NCBI RefSeq assembly: GCF_036226605.1
Contig: NZ_CP109000.1
Coordinates: forward strand, 7,064,501 to 7,128,500
DNA length: 64,000 bases
Source: Streptomyces sp. NBC_00704
GTDB taxonomy: Bacteria > Actinomycetota > Actinomycetes > Streptomycetales > Streptomycetaceae
Direction: 5' to 3'
Position numbers and translations under genes: made by a program
In this document: positions 55,682 to 63,727 of the stretch, in pieces
How the letters are laid out: the number at the start of each line of letters is the position of its first letter
Position numbering within the stretch: position 1 is the first letter of the stretch
Notes under the pieces: generated by a model
Told to the model about the DNA's origin: nothing
Database searches by the model: none
The model's input: the letters and a program-made list of their open reading frames with translations, nothing else

Positions 55682-56622
55682 GGCGGCCGCGCGCGGAGCG
55701 GCCAGGAGTCGGCGGGCAAGGGCTCGGGGCGAGGCGTGAACCGGCGGGTTTCGGCTCTCGTGCGCAAAGGGCGCCGCATCACGGGGTAAACGGTCTCCGG
55801 AGCGGAACAGCTCCGCAGGACAGTTGCCGTTTGACAACTATGGTCATGAGGCAAGAAAGTGGAGGCCGGACGTGCAGGGGGAGGGATCTGGATGCTGCGG
55901 TGGGCGGAGTCCGCTCCGTTCGCCGGACGCCGGCGTCGAACGGCGGGCGGCAGGTGAGACGCCTCCGGTCGGCCGCCCAGGCTGCGCGGTTTCCGGCGTC
56001 CCGGGCGTCGTCGTGCGTCTGCGTCTGCATCGGCGTTTGCGTCTATGTCTCCGTCTGCGTCGGCATCGCGTCGCCGAGCGGCTCGACTTCCCGCGCGCTC
56101 TCGCGGCGGCCCCGTCGGTCGGCAGGGCGCGCACGGCCCTGGCCGCCGCCCACGTGGCGACGCACCTCGCGCCGGTCCACGGCCGCAGCGCCCGCCTCCC
56201 GCTCGTCGGAGCGGGCCCTCCACGGCCGGTCGCACAGCCGGCCGGCCGACGGAGGCGGGGACGCGAGCGTCCCGTTGAGCGTGCGCAGACCGACGCTTCC
56301 GCGATGCCCGAGGAGCGGCGGCGCACGCGGCCGCGACGCCGAGACGGGCGCCGCGGCGGCCCGCCCCCACGGCATCTCCGGCGTTTTCGACACCTCCGAC
56401 ACCTCCGGCGACTCCGCGGCCGCGCGGCAGGCCGCGTCCGGCCCACGGCGGCGGCGGCGGGAATCCGCCGTCACGTGCGCGCAGGCGCCGGGATGACCGG
56501 CGGCCCGCAGGGCGGCCGGTGACCGGCCGCCGACGGACCGGGCCCTGCCCCCTGGCGCTGTACGCCGCGGTGCGCCCCGTGCGCGCAACCTGCGCGCGCC
56601 CCTGCGAACGTCCGACGAAAGA
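55682..56622. other. long stretch without an intact gene; repeats and possible decayed coding sequence
   Basis: Contents include a TTGACA -35 element (55831-55836), a good ribosome-binding site before ATG 55892 that opens only a 21-codon frame, hexamer repeats at about 56010-56070, and a segment at about 56070-56210 with coding-like third-position GC (AERLDFPRALAAAPSVGRAR) in a frame whose remainder is not protein-like. It looks like the ruin of a gene. I cannot name the ancestor. Confidence 0.4.
56008..56072. repeat. degenerate hexamer microsatellite
   Basis: About ten degenerate units related to GTCTGC (GTCTGC, ATCGGC, GTTTGC, GTCTAT and similar). One frame reads as alternating Cys and Val; the opposite strand reads Asp-Ala repeats. 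Neither looks like a real protein. Confidence 0.8.
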
Positions 56623-57804
56623 TTGGGTGTATTGACAACCGTGAACAGATTCGTGACCGCCGAGCGTGCTCTGCGTACGGCGGCGCCCCACGAGTTGCCC
56701 GACGCGGCCCGCCGCGTGCTCCGCGAGGAGTACGCGGCGGCCGCGGTCGAGCTCTTCATGGCCGACTACGGTCTGACCGTGCTCCAGCCGGTGTCCGTGC
56801 TGCCGGACACCCTCGAACCGCTGTCCGTGCACAACAGCCCGGCCGGCCGCGCCTTCGGCGCCCAGCAGTCGTACCTCGAAGCCCTGCCGCGCGGGCAGGT
56901 GCGCGTGCACCTGCCCGTGACCGTGCGCGGAGACCGGCTGGGCGTCCTGTCGGTGACCATGTCGGACGAGGAGCACGCGCGGGACTGCCTCACCGAGCTG
57001 GCCGAGATCGCCGACGTGCTCGCGCACGAGGTGGTCGTGGCCGAACGGGACACGGACCTGTATCTGCAGGCACGGCGCAAGGACCGGCTGACCCTGGCCG
57101 CCGAGATGCAGTGGCACCTGCTGCCCGGCCGTTCCTGCAAGCGCCCGGAGTACGAGCTGGGGGCCCAGCTCGAGCCCGCGTACGCCATCTTCGGCGACAA
57201 CTTCGACTGGTCGGCCACCGCCGACCGGCTGACGCTGTACGTGTCCAACGGCATGGGCGAGGGCATCGAGGCCGCCCTGCTGACCAACCTGGCGGTCAGC
57301 GCCCTGCGCAACGCCCGGCGGGCGGGCATCTCCCTCCCCGACCAGGCGGCCCTCGCCGACCAGGCGATCTACGCCCACTACCGGGGCCGCCGCTATCTGT
57401 CGGTCCTCATGTTCGACTTCGACCTCGCCACCGGACACGCCCGGGTGGTGGACGCCGGCTCGCCGCAACTGCTGCGTCTGCGCGACGGAACGGTCGAACG
57501 GGTCGCGTTCGAGGCGCAGTTGCCGCTGGGCATGTTCGAGGAGACCGACTATCTGGCGCAGGACTTCCAGGTCGAGCCGGGCGACCGTCTCGTCTTCGTC
57601 AGCGACGGCGTGTACGAGGCCCCTTCCCCCGGAGGGGAGACGTACGGGGACACGGCCCTGGCCCGCGCGATCCTGTCGACCCGGCTGCTGCCGGCCGCCG
57701 AGGTCCCCCGCGCCGTCCTGCGGGAACTGACGGGACACCGCGGCCGGACCGCGCCGAACGACGACGCCCTGGTGGTCTGCCTCGACTGGCACGGACGGCA
57801 GTGA
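56623..57804 (+). CDS. GAF-like/PP2C (SpoIIE-type) protein, first tandem paralogue, one metal ligand lost
   Basis: 393 residues if it starts at TTG 56623; GTG 56641 is equally possible. A GAF-like domain (about 20-145: VELFMADYGLTVLQPVSVLP, VHLPVTVRGDRLGVLSV) is joined by a linker (DLYLQARRKDRLTLAAEMQWHLLPG) to a PP2C domain. Metal motifs: GDNFDWS is present, VSNGMGEGIEA has Asn where Asp is expected (codon 57247-57249), FVSDGVYEA is intact and PNDDALVVCL is intact. It closely resembles the next gene. Activity is doubtful. Confidence 0.88.
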   Translation: MGVLTTVNRFVTAERALRTAAPHELPDAARRVLREEYAAAAVELFMADYGLTVLQPVSVLPDTLEPLSVHNSPAGRAFGAQQSYLEALPRGQVRVHLPVTVRGDRLGVLSVTMSDEEHARDCLTELAEIADVLAHEVVVAERDTDLYLQARRKDRLTLAAEMQWHLLPGRSCKRPEYELGAQLEPAYAIFGDNFDWSATADRLTLYVSNGMGEGIEAALLTNLAVSALRNARRAGISLPDQAALADQAIYAHYRGRRYLSVLMFDFDLATGHARVVDAGSPQLLRLRDGTVERVAFEAQLPLGMFEETDYLAQDFQVEPGDRLVFVSDGVYEAPSPGGETYGDTALARAILSTRLLPAAEVPRAVLRELTGHRGRTAPNDDALVVCLDWHGRQ

Positions 57805-57826
57805 CGACACACGGAGCGTCCCGCCG

Positions 57827-57867
57827 GTGCGGCTCGGCGCCGTGCGGACGACGGCGCCGAGCCGCAC
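57827..57867 (+). terminator. very strong terminator after the first PP2C paralogue
   Basis: A perfect 17-bp stem (GTGCGGCTCGGCGCCGT and its complement) with a 7-nt loop, 23 bp after the stop codon. The following 300 bp to the next gene are GC-rich with repeated GCGCGGACCG but show no gene. Confidence 0.9.
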
Positions 57868-58184
57868 GGGACCGCGCCGACCGGCCCGCGCGGACCGCGC
57901 TCCCGGACCGCACCGCGCGGACCGGGCCGGGTGCGACGGGCCGCCCGGCTCGGGCCCCGCGAGGCGGCCGGTGCGAGCCGTCGGGCGGGGCCTCCCGCCC
58001 CTCAGGCGCCCCCAGGGCGGCGCGCGGCCGCTCCGCCCGGCCGCGCCCACGGGCGGGGGCGAGGCCGCACGTCGGGCCCGTCAGGCGCGGGTTCCCCGCG
58101 GTCGCCGGGCCCCTCGGCCGCGGACATCCCCGCGGTCGGGCCGGGGCGTGCATGGCGATAATGTGGAGGGAACAGGGGGAGAGA

Positions 58185-59381
58185 GTGGATGCCGTGAACA
58201 CATCTGAACCGGCGCCGTCCGCGGAGAGCCTCCTGCGCGCCGCCGCGCCCCACGAGCTGGTGGCCACCGCCCGCCGCCTCCTGACGGACCGTGTCGGGGC
58301 CCAGGAGGTGACGCTGCTCCTGGCCGACTACGCGCTGAGCGTGCTGCAACCGGTCACCCATCTCCCGCACACCGCGGCCCCGGTCGCCGTGCACGACGGG
58401 CCGGCCGGACGCGCCTTCACCGACCAGGCGCCGGTGGTCGAGGTCGCCGACGGCTCGCCGTCCACGCACGTCGTCCATCTGCCCCTCACCGTCCGCGGCG
58501 ACCGGCTGGGCGTCCTGTCCGTCCGTCTGCCCAGCAGCACGACCGACCCGGCCATCGTGCTCCGGCTCACCGACTTCGCCACCGCCCTCGCCCACGAGGT
58601 CGCCACCGCCGGACGCGACACCGACCTGTACCTCCAGGCACGCCGCACCCGACGGCTGACCCTGGCCGCCGAGATGCAGTGGCAGCTCCTGCCCGGCCGG
58701 GGCTGCGCCCGCCAGGAGTACGTGATCGGCGCCCACCTGGAGCCCGCCTACACCGTCGGCGGCGACAACTTCGACTGGTCGACCGACGCCGACCACCTCA
58801 CCCTCACCGTGACCGACGGCATGGGCCAGGGCATCGAGGCCTCCCTGCTCACCAGCCTCGCCGTCGGCGCGCTGCGCAACGCGCGCCGCGCCGGCATAGG
58901 GCTCGCGGACCAGGCCTGCCTCGCGGATCAGGCCCTCTTCGCCCAGTACGGCGGCAAGTCCTACGCCTCGACCCTGCTGTTGCGGCTCGACCTGGAAACC
59001 GGCGCCGTCCGCGCCGTCGACGCCGGTTCGCCCCAGCTCTTCCGCCAGCGCGACGACACCGTCGAGCGGATCGAACTCGAGGCGCAGCTCCCGCTCGGCA
59101 TGTTCGAGGAGACCCCGTACGACGAGCAGACCTTCCGGGTGGAACCGGGCGACCGGCTCGTCGTGGTCAGCAGCGGCGTGCACGGCGCACGCGCCGCCGA
59201 CGGCGGGTCCTTCGGGGAGCGGGCCCTGCGGCAGACGCTGAGCGCCACCCGCCGGGAGTCCCCGCACGAAGCCGCGCGCGCCATCGTGTCCGGTCTGATC
59301 GAGCACTTCGGGAGCAGGGAACTCGCCGCCGACGCCGCGGTCGTCTGCCTCGACTGGCACGGCCGCGACGGCGCGACCTGA
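58185..59381 (+). CDS. GAF-like/PP2C (SpoIIE-type) protein, second tandem paralogue, two metal ligands lost
   Basis: 398 residues from the GTG with GGGGGA just upstream; in-frame ATG codons at 58152 and 58161 are alternatives. It aligns over its whole length with the gene before it (LLRAAAPHEL, LQPVTHLP, GPAGRAF, DTDLYLQARR, LTLAAEMQWQLLPGR). Metal motifs: GGDNFDWS and VTDGMGQGIEA are intact, but the SDG motif has become VVSSGVHGA (Asp to Ser, 59172-59174) and the NDDA motif has become AADA. A GATAAT -10-like element lies at 58157-58162. It may be a pseudophosphatase. Confidence 0.88.
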   Translation: MDAVNTSEPAPSAESLLRAAAPHELVATARRLLTDRVGAQEVTLLLADYALSVLQPVTHLPHTAAPVAVHDGPAGRAFTDQAPVVEVADGSPSTHVVHLPLTVRGDRLGVLSVRLPSSTTDPAIVLRLTDFATALAHEVATAGRDTDLYLQARRTRRLTLAAEMQWQLLPGRGCARQEYVIGAHLEPAYTVGGDNFDWSTDADHLTLTVTDGMGQGIEASLLTSLAVGALRNARRAGIGLADQACLADQALFAQYGGKSYASTLLLRLDLETGAVRAVDAGSPQLFRQRDDTVERIELEAQLPLGMFEETPYDEQTFRVEPGDRLVVVSSGVHGARAADGGSFGERALRQTLSATRRESPHEAARAIVSGLIEHFGSRELAADAAVVCLDWHGRDGAT

Positions 59382-59408
59382 CGGCCGAGGGGGACGTCCC
59401 GGACCGGG

Positions 59409-59939
59409 TCAGGCGCGGTCGGGATCCGCGGGGCCCGCGGATCCCGCGGGGCCGGGGTGCTTCGGCGCGGCGCCGCGGGCGGTGTGCAGGGCCCGCAGCC
59501 CACGGTGCAGCGCGACCCTGTCGGCCGGCTCCAGCAACCCCAGCACGGCGGCGAGCGCCTGCGCGCGCCGCCCGGCCACATCGCTCAGCACCTGCCGGCC
59601 GGGCAGCGTCAGCCGCAACTGCACCTCGCGGCGGCTGAACGGATGGGTGCCGCGTTCCAGCAGGCCGGCCGCCTCCAGTCGGTCGCAGAGCCGGCTGGCC
59701 GTCGGCATCCCGAGGTCCAGCCGCTCCGCGAGGGCGGTGAGGTTGAGGCCCGGCGCGTCCGCGACGGCCCGCAGCGCCTTGAGCTGATGCAGGGACAGCC
59801 GCAGTGCCGCCTCCTGGGCGGCCACGGTCCACAGGTCCGTCAGGCTCTCCACGGCGTCGGCGATCTCCCGGGCGGCGGCCCGAGGACCGTGGTCCGGCCC
59901 CTTCGCCTGATCGTTGTCGGCGCCGTCGAGGTGCGTCAC
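59409..59939 (-). CDS. MarR-family transcriptional regulator
   Basis: 176 residues from a GTG (VTHLDGADNDQAKG) preceded by AAAGAGA; an ATG 42 bp upstream is an alternative. The winged helix is LHQLKALRAVADAPGLNLTALAERLDLGMPTASRLCDRLEAAGLLER followed by the wing RREVQLRLTLPGRQVL. It converges on the second PP2C paralogue with a 27-bp gap. MarR proteins next to GAF-PP2C genes occur elsewhere in Streptomyces in my memory, so a functional link is possible. Confidence 0.88.
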   Translation of the reverse strand: MTHLDGADNDQAKGPDHGPRAAAREIADAVESLTDLWTVAAQEAALRLSLHQLKALRAVADAPGLNLTALAERLDLGMPTASRLCDRLEAAGLLERGTHPFSRREVQLRLTLPGRQVLSDVAGRRAQALAAVLGLLEPADRVALHRGLRALHTARGAAPKHPGPAGSAGPADPDRA

Positions 59940-60200
59940 GAACGAGTCTCTTTCAGTAAGCCCGAGGCAATTCACATGCAATGCTCATTCAAACGCACTA
60001 CCCGAAGAGCGAACGAGCAACCGGCCGATACTGCATCCGGTCCAGGACATTCGCGTGACGAACACGCCGAGGGCGCGGGCAGGACAGATCCCGTCAATCC
60101 GGCTCGCATGATGCGGGATCGGTGACGAAAGCTTTCGGGATCCGCAGGCTTCCGTGAGGACTCTGAAGCGGCGGGTGGGACAGTCGGCCTGTCTGCCGTG
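59940..60200. other. intergenic region upstream of the MarR gene
   Basis: No gene is seen. It contains the AT-rich stretch around 59970-60000, which probably holds the MarR promoter and operator, and the perfect palindrome CGAAAGCTTTCG (60126-60137), resembling CGAAA-type operators found near Streptomyces polysaccharide-hydrolase genes. Confidence 0.45.
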
Positions 60201-60228
60201 TTGACACCCGCGGCAGTCTCTCTACCAT
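60201..60228 (+). promoter_or_regulatory. predicted promoter of the alpha-galactosidase gene
   Basis: A perfect TTGACA and TACCAT with a 16-nt spacer, about 180 bp before the start codon. Confidence 0.6.
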
Positions 60229-60256
60229 CCGTGGGGTCGGCATTCCGAAATCCTAC

Positions 60257-60296
60257 CGAAATTTCGAACAGTCACATCGCTGTCATATGCATGACA
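60257..60296. promoter_or_regulatory. two palindromes in the alpha-galactosidase leader
   Basis: CGAAATTTCG (60257-60266) and TGTCAT-ATGC-ATGACA (60281-60296) are both perfect. They lie 20-60 bp downstream of the predicted transcription start and are candidate operators. Confidence 0.55.
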
Positions 60297-60408
60297 TCCG
60301 CCTTGCGTGCCCCGCGCGTGTGTCCTGCCCGTGCCAGTCATCCCTTGTCTCCCACGGCGCCGTCGGTGGTGACCACCCTCGGCGCTACACCCTTCGGAAA
60401 GGAACCGC

Positions 60409-62058
60409 GTGCCCAGACCAGGCAGACGACTCCTCGATCTCCTCGCGGCCGCCGCGCTGACCGTCGCCGCCTCCCTCACGGCCGTCGTCCACTCCACCGA
60501 CGTCGCCGCGGCCGCCCCCGGCAGTCCGGCGCTCACCCCGCCGCTCGGCTGGAACAGCTGGAACAGCTTCGGGTGCGGAGTCACCGAGGCGCAGGTCCGA
60601 CAGGCCGCCGACGCGATGGCGTCCTCGGGCATGCGGGACGCCGGTTACCGGTACGTCGTGGTCGACGACTGCTGGTTCGACCCGCAGCGCGACGCGTCGG
60701 GCAACCTGCGGGCCAATCCGTCCAAGTTCCCCGGCGGCATGAAGGCGCTCGGGGACTACATCCACGGCAAGGGCCTGAAGTTCGGCATCTACCAGGTCCC
60801 CGGCGACCGCACCTGCGCGCAGACCAGCGGCGCCTATCCCGGGTCGACGGGCAGCAGGGGGCACGAGGCCCAGGACGCGGCCACGTTCGCGTCCTGGGGC
60901 GTGGACTACCTCAAGTACGACTGGTGCTCGTCGAGCGGAACCCGTGACGAGCAGGTCGCGCGGTTCACGCTCATGCGCGACGCGCTGCGCGCCACCGGCC
61001 GGCCGATCGTCTACAGCATCAATCCCAACAGCTTCCACGCCATCACGGGCGCCTCGTACAACTGGGGCGAGGTCGCCGACCTGTGGCGGACGACCGAGGA
61101 CCTGCTCGACATCTGGCAGAACGGCAACACCAACAGCTACCCGATGGGCGTCGGCAACGTCCTGGACGTCACCGCCCCGCTGGCGGCCCAGTCGGGCCCG
61201 GGACACTGGAACGACCCCGACATGCTCGTCGTCGGCCGCCCCGGTCTGTCGCTCACCGAGTCCCGCTCCCACTTCGCCCTCTGGGCCCTGATGGGCGCCC
61301 CGCTCATGGCCGGCAACGACATCCGCACCATGTCCTCCGACGTGAGCGCGATCCTGCGCAACCCGCGTCTGCTGGCCGTCGACCAGGACGCGTTGGGCGC
61401 CGGCGGCCGCCGGGTGCGCGACGACGGCAACACCGAGGTGTTCGCCAAGCCGCTGTCCGACGGCTCGGTCGCGGTCGGCCTGTTCAACCGCGGGTCGGGC
61501 GCCACGACGATCTCCACCACGGCCACGCAAGCCGGGCTGTCCGGCGGGCAGTTCACCCTCACGGACCTGTGGACCGGCGGCACGTCGAGCTCGTCGGGCC
61601 CGATCGCCGCGAACGTGCCCGCGCACGGGGTGGCCGTGTTCCGGGTGAGCGGCGGCAGCCCGCTGGCCGCCACCACCTCGCGACTGCGCGGCGCCGGCTC
61701 CGGCCGCTGCATGGACGTGGACAACGGCTCCACCGCCGCCGGCGCCACCGCCCTGCTGTGGGACTGCCACACGGCCGCCAACCAGCTCTGGACCACCTGG
61801 GCGGGCGGCGAGATCCGCGTGTTCGGCGACAAGTGCCTCGACGCCTACGAGCGGGGAACCGCCAACGGCACCCGCGTCGTCACCTGGCCCTGCAACGGCC
61901 AGGACAACCAGAAGTGGACCGTCGGCTCCGACGGCACGGTCCGCAACGTCCACGCGGGACTGTGCCTCGACGCCGACCGGTCCGGAACCGCCAACGGCAC
62001 CCCCCTCGTCCTGTGGAGCTGCGACGGCCGGGCCGGCCAGAAGTGGAGCCGCGCCTGA
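60409..62058 (+). CDS. secreted GH27 alpha-galactosidase with ricin-type CBM13
   Basis: 549 residues from a GTG; GGAAAGGA precedes it. A signal peptide ends near DVAAAAP. The GH27 barrel starts LTPPLGWNSWNSFGC; the nucleophile is Asp171 in YLKYDWC, and the acid/base Asp is in WNDPDML (about 267-273). A beta-sandwich domain follows, then a beta-trefoil of about 130 residues with QxW-like repeats (NQLWTTW, NQKWTVG, GQKWSRA). It releases terminal alpha-galactose from plant galactomannans or raffinose sugars. The downstream convergent LacI protein may regulate it. Confidence 0.94.
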   Translation: MPRPGRRLLDLLAAAALTVAASLTAVVHSTDVAAAAPGSPALTPPLGWNSWNSFGCGVTEAQVRQAADAMASSGMRDAGYRYVVVDDCWFDPQRDASGNLRANPSKFPGGMKALGDYIHGKGLKFGIYQVPGDRTCAQTSGAYPGSTGSRGHEAQDAATFASWGVDYLKYDWCSSSGTRDEQVARFTLMRDALRATGRPIVYSINPNSFHAITGASYNWGEVADLWRTTEDLLDIWQNGNTNSYPMGVGNVLDVTAPLAAQSGPGHWNDPDMLVVGRPGLSLTESRSHFALWALMGAPLMAGNDIRTMSSDVSAILRNPRLLAVDQDALGAGGRRVRDDGNTEVFAKPLSDGSVAVGLFNRGSGATTISTTATQAGLSGGQFTLTDLWTGGTSSSSGPIAANVPAHGVAVFRVSGGSPLAATTSRLRGAGSGRCMDVDNGSTAAGATALLWDCHTAANQLWTTWAGGEIRVFGDKCLDAYERGTANGTRVVTWPCNGQDNQKWTVGSDGTVRNVHAGLCLDADRSGTANGTPLVLWSCDGRAGQKWSRA

Positions 62059-62207
<149 letters not shown>

Positions 62208-62339
62208 GGAACGGGGTGCGGGGAGTGGCGTGCCGGGACGGACGCGGCAGCCGCCCGGCGGGGGGCCATGGGCGGGCGGGCACACCGGGCCGCCCCCGCG
62301 TCGCCCGCCCGCGGCCGGGACGACACCCCGCACCCGTTT

Positions 62340-62377
62340 CGGGAGCGCTCCCGTTCCCGGAAACGGGAGCGCTCCCG
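62340..62377. terminator. double-palindrome hairpin; each arm is a LacI-type operator sequence
   Basis: CGGGAGCGCTCCCG occurs twice (62340-62353 and 62364-62377). Each copy is a palindrome, and the two pair with each other in a stem of about 18 bp. The core GGGAGCGCTCCC equals the CebR-type operator. It is at the 3' end of the LacI gene, between convergent genes. Confidence 0.65.
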
Positions 62378-62389
62378 TTCCGCACCGCG

Positions 62390-63412
62390 TCAGGCCGACT
62401 CGCGCACCGCCAGCTCCGTCCGGAGGATGACATGACGGTAGGCCGCCGACTGCTCCTCCATGTCCTCCAGCAGGAGCCGGATCATGGTCCGGCCCATCTC
62501 CTCGAGCGGCTGACGCACGGTGGTGAGCCGGGGCTCGGTGCGCTGAGCCAGCGCGAAGTCGTCGAAACCGATCACGGCGACGTCGTCCGGCACGCGTCGT
62601 CCCGCGGCCCGCAGCGCCTGCAACGCCCCGGCCGCCGTGGTGTCCGACGCGGCGAGGACACCGTCGATCTCCGGGTGCCGTTCGAGTAGTTCGGCCATGG
62701 CGCGGCGCCCGCCGTCCTGCGTGAAGTCGCTCTCGGCGACCAGCGACGGACTGCTCCGCAGGCCCGCCAGCGCCAGGGCGTCCTGGTACCCGCGCAGCCG
62801 GCACCGGGCTGCGTACATGTCGAGGGGCCCGGTGACGGTGGCGATCACCGCGCGGCCCCGCGACAGCAGGTGGGAGACGGCGCTGCGGGCACCGCCCACG
62901 TTGTCCGCGTCCACGTAACTGACGTATTCGTCGCCCGAGCGGCGCCCCAGCATCACCGTCGGCACCCGCGCCTCCGCGAGCATGTCCGGCAGCGGGTCCC
63001 CGGCGTGCACGGACATCAGCAGCACCCCGTCGACGCGGCCGCCGCGCGCGTACTCCAGGAAGTGCTGGCGCTCGTCCTCCGACCGGACCAGGGTCAGCAT
63101 CAACTGCATCCCGGTGTCCGCCAGCGCGTCGCCCAGGGAGCCGACGATCTCCGAGAAGAACGGCTCCGCGAAGAGCCTCCAGTCGGGTTCGGTCAGCACG
63201 AGGGCGACGGCGTCGGCGCGCCGCCCGGCCAGCGAACGGGCCGCGAGATTGGGAACGTAGCCGAGTTCCTCGATGGCCCGCTGCACGGATCGGCGCGTCG
63301 AGTCCTTCACACCGGCCGCGTTGTTGATGACGCGGGAGACCGTGCCCCGCCCCACCCCGGCGTGAGCGGCCACCTCTTCCAGCGTCGGAGTGCCGGGGCG
63401 TCGCCTGCCCAT
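62390..63412 (-). CDS. LacI-family regulator
   Basis: 340 residues from the ATG encoding MGRRRPGTPTLEEVAAHAG. The helix-turn-helix is EEVAAHAGVGRGTVSRVINNAAGVKDSTRRSVQRAIEELGYVPN. A full sugar-binding effector domain ends IGFDDFALAQRTEPRLTTVRQPLEEMG. The hinge-helix and dimer regions fit the CebR/BglR group, whose site GGGAGCGCTCCC occurs twice just beyond its stop codon. It lies between two secreted glycan-active genes, so it probably controls polysaccharide use. Confidence 0.9.
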   Translation of the reverse strand: MGRRRPGTPTLEEVAAHAGVGRGTVSRVINNAAGVKDSTRRSVQRAIEELGYVPNLAARSLAGRRADAVALVLTEPDWRLFAEPFFSEIVGSLGDALADTGMQLMLTLVRSEDERQHFLEYARGGRVDGVLLMSVHAGDPLPDMLAEARVPTVMLGRRSGDEYVSYVDADNVGGARSAVSHLLSRGRAVIATVTGPLDMYAARCRLRGYQDALALAGLRSSPSLVAESDFTQDGGRRAMAELLERHPEIDGVLAASDTTAAGALQALRAAGRRVPDDVAVIGFDDFALAQRTEPRLTTVRQPLEEMGRTMIRLLLEDMEEQSAAYRHVILRTELAVRESA

Positions 63413-63646
63413 GACCACCTCCCCCCAAGAGATCACCGATCCTACGGGCCCGACGGAAGCGGGCACACGGCTTCCGCGCGGGCCCGCGCGTTGTCGGCCA
63501 GGAGGGCGTCGGGTTCGCCTGGTTCATGAGTGATTGGGCCGCATGCGGATCGCCCGGTTCGCGCCCTTGCCGCCGTCCCCGTCCGCGCACCGTCCCCCTG
63601 CCGACGGGGGAGAGGGCTCCAGGAGGCGAAGTCCCGGGAACGGAGC
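63413..63646. other. intergenic region upstream of the LacI gene
   Basis: About 230 bp with no gene seen. It should contain the LacI promoter; I could not identify clear -35 and -10 elements. Confidence 0.4.
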
Positions 63647-63687
63647 GGGACCCGTCCCGCCGGCGCGGGGCCGGCGGGACGGGTCCC
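63647..63687 (-). terminator. very strong terminator of the CBM2 protein gene
   Basis: A perfect 18-bp stem (GGGACCCGTCCCGCCGGC and its complement) with a 5-nt loop, 40 bp beyond the stop codon. Confidence 0.92.
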
Positions 63688-63727
63688 GGTGTGCGGACGA
63701 CGCGACGGCTCGCGTCGGTCCGGCGCG

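Noticed and set aside
55549..58050. 833-codon open frame on the minus strand containing an Asp-Ala repeat
   Set aside because: It runs antisense through a clear PP2C gene and its own sequence is low in complexity and rich in Arg; no ribosome-binding site or family match.
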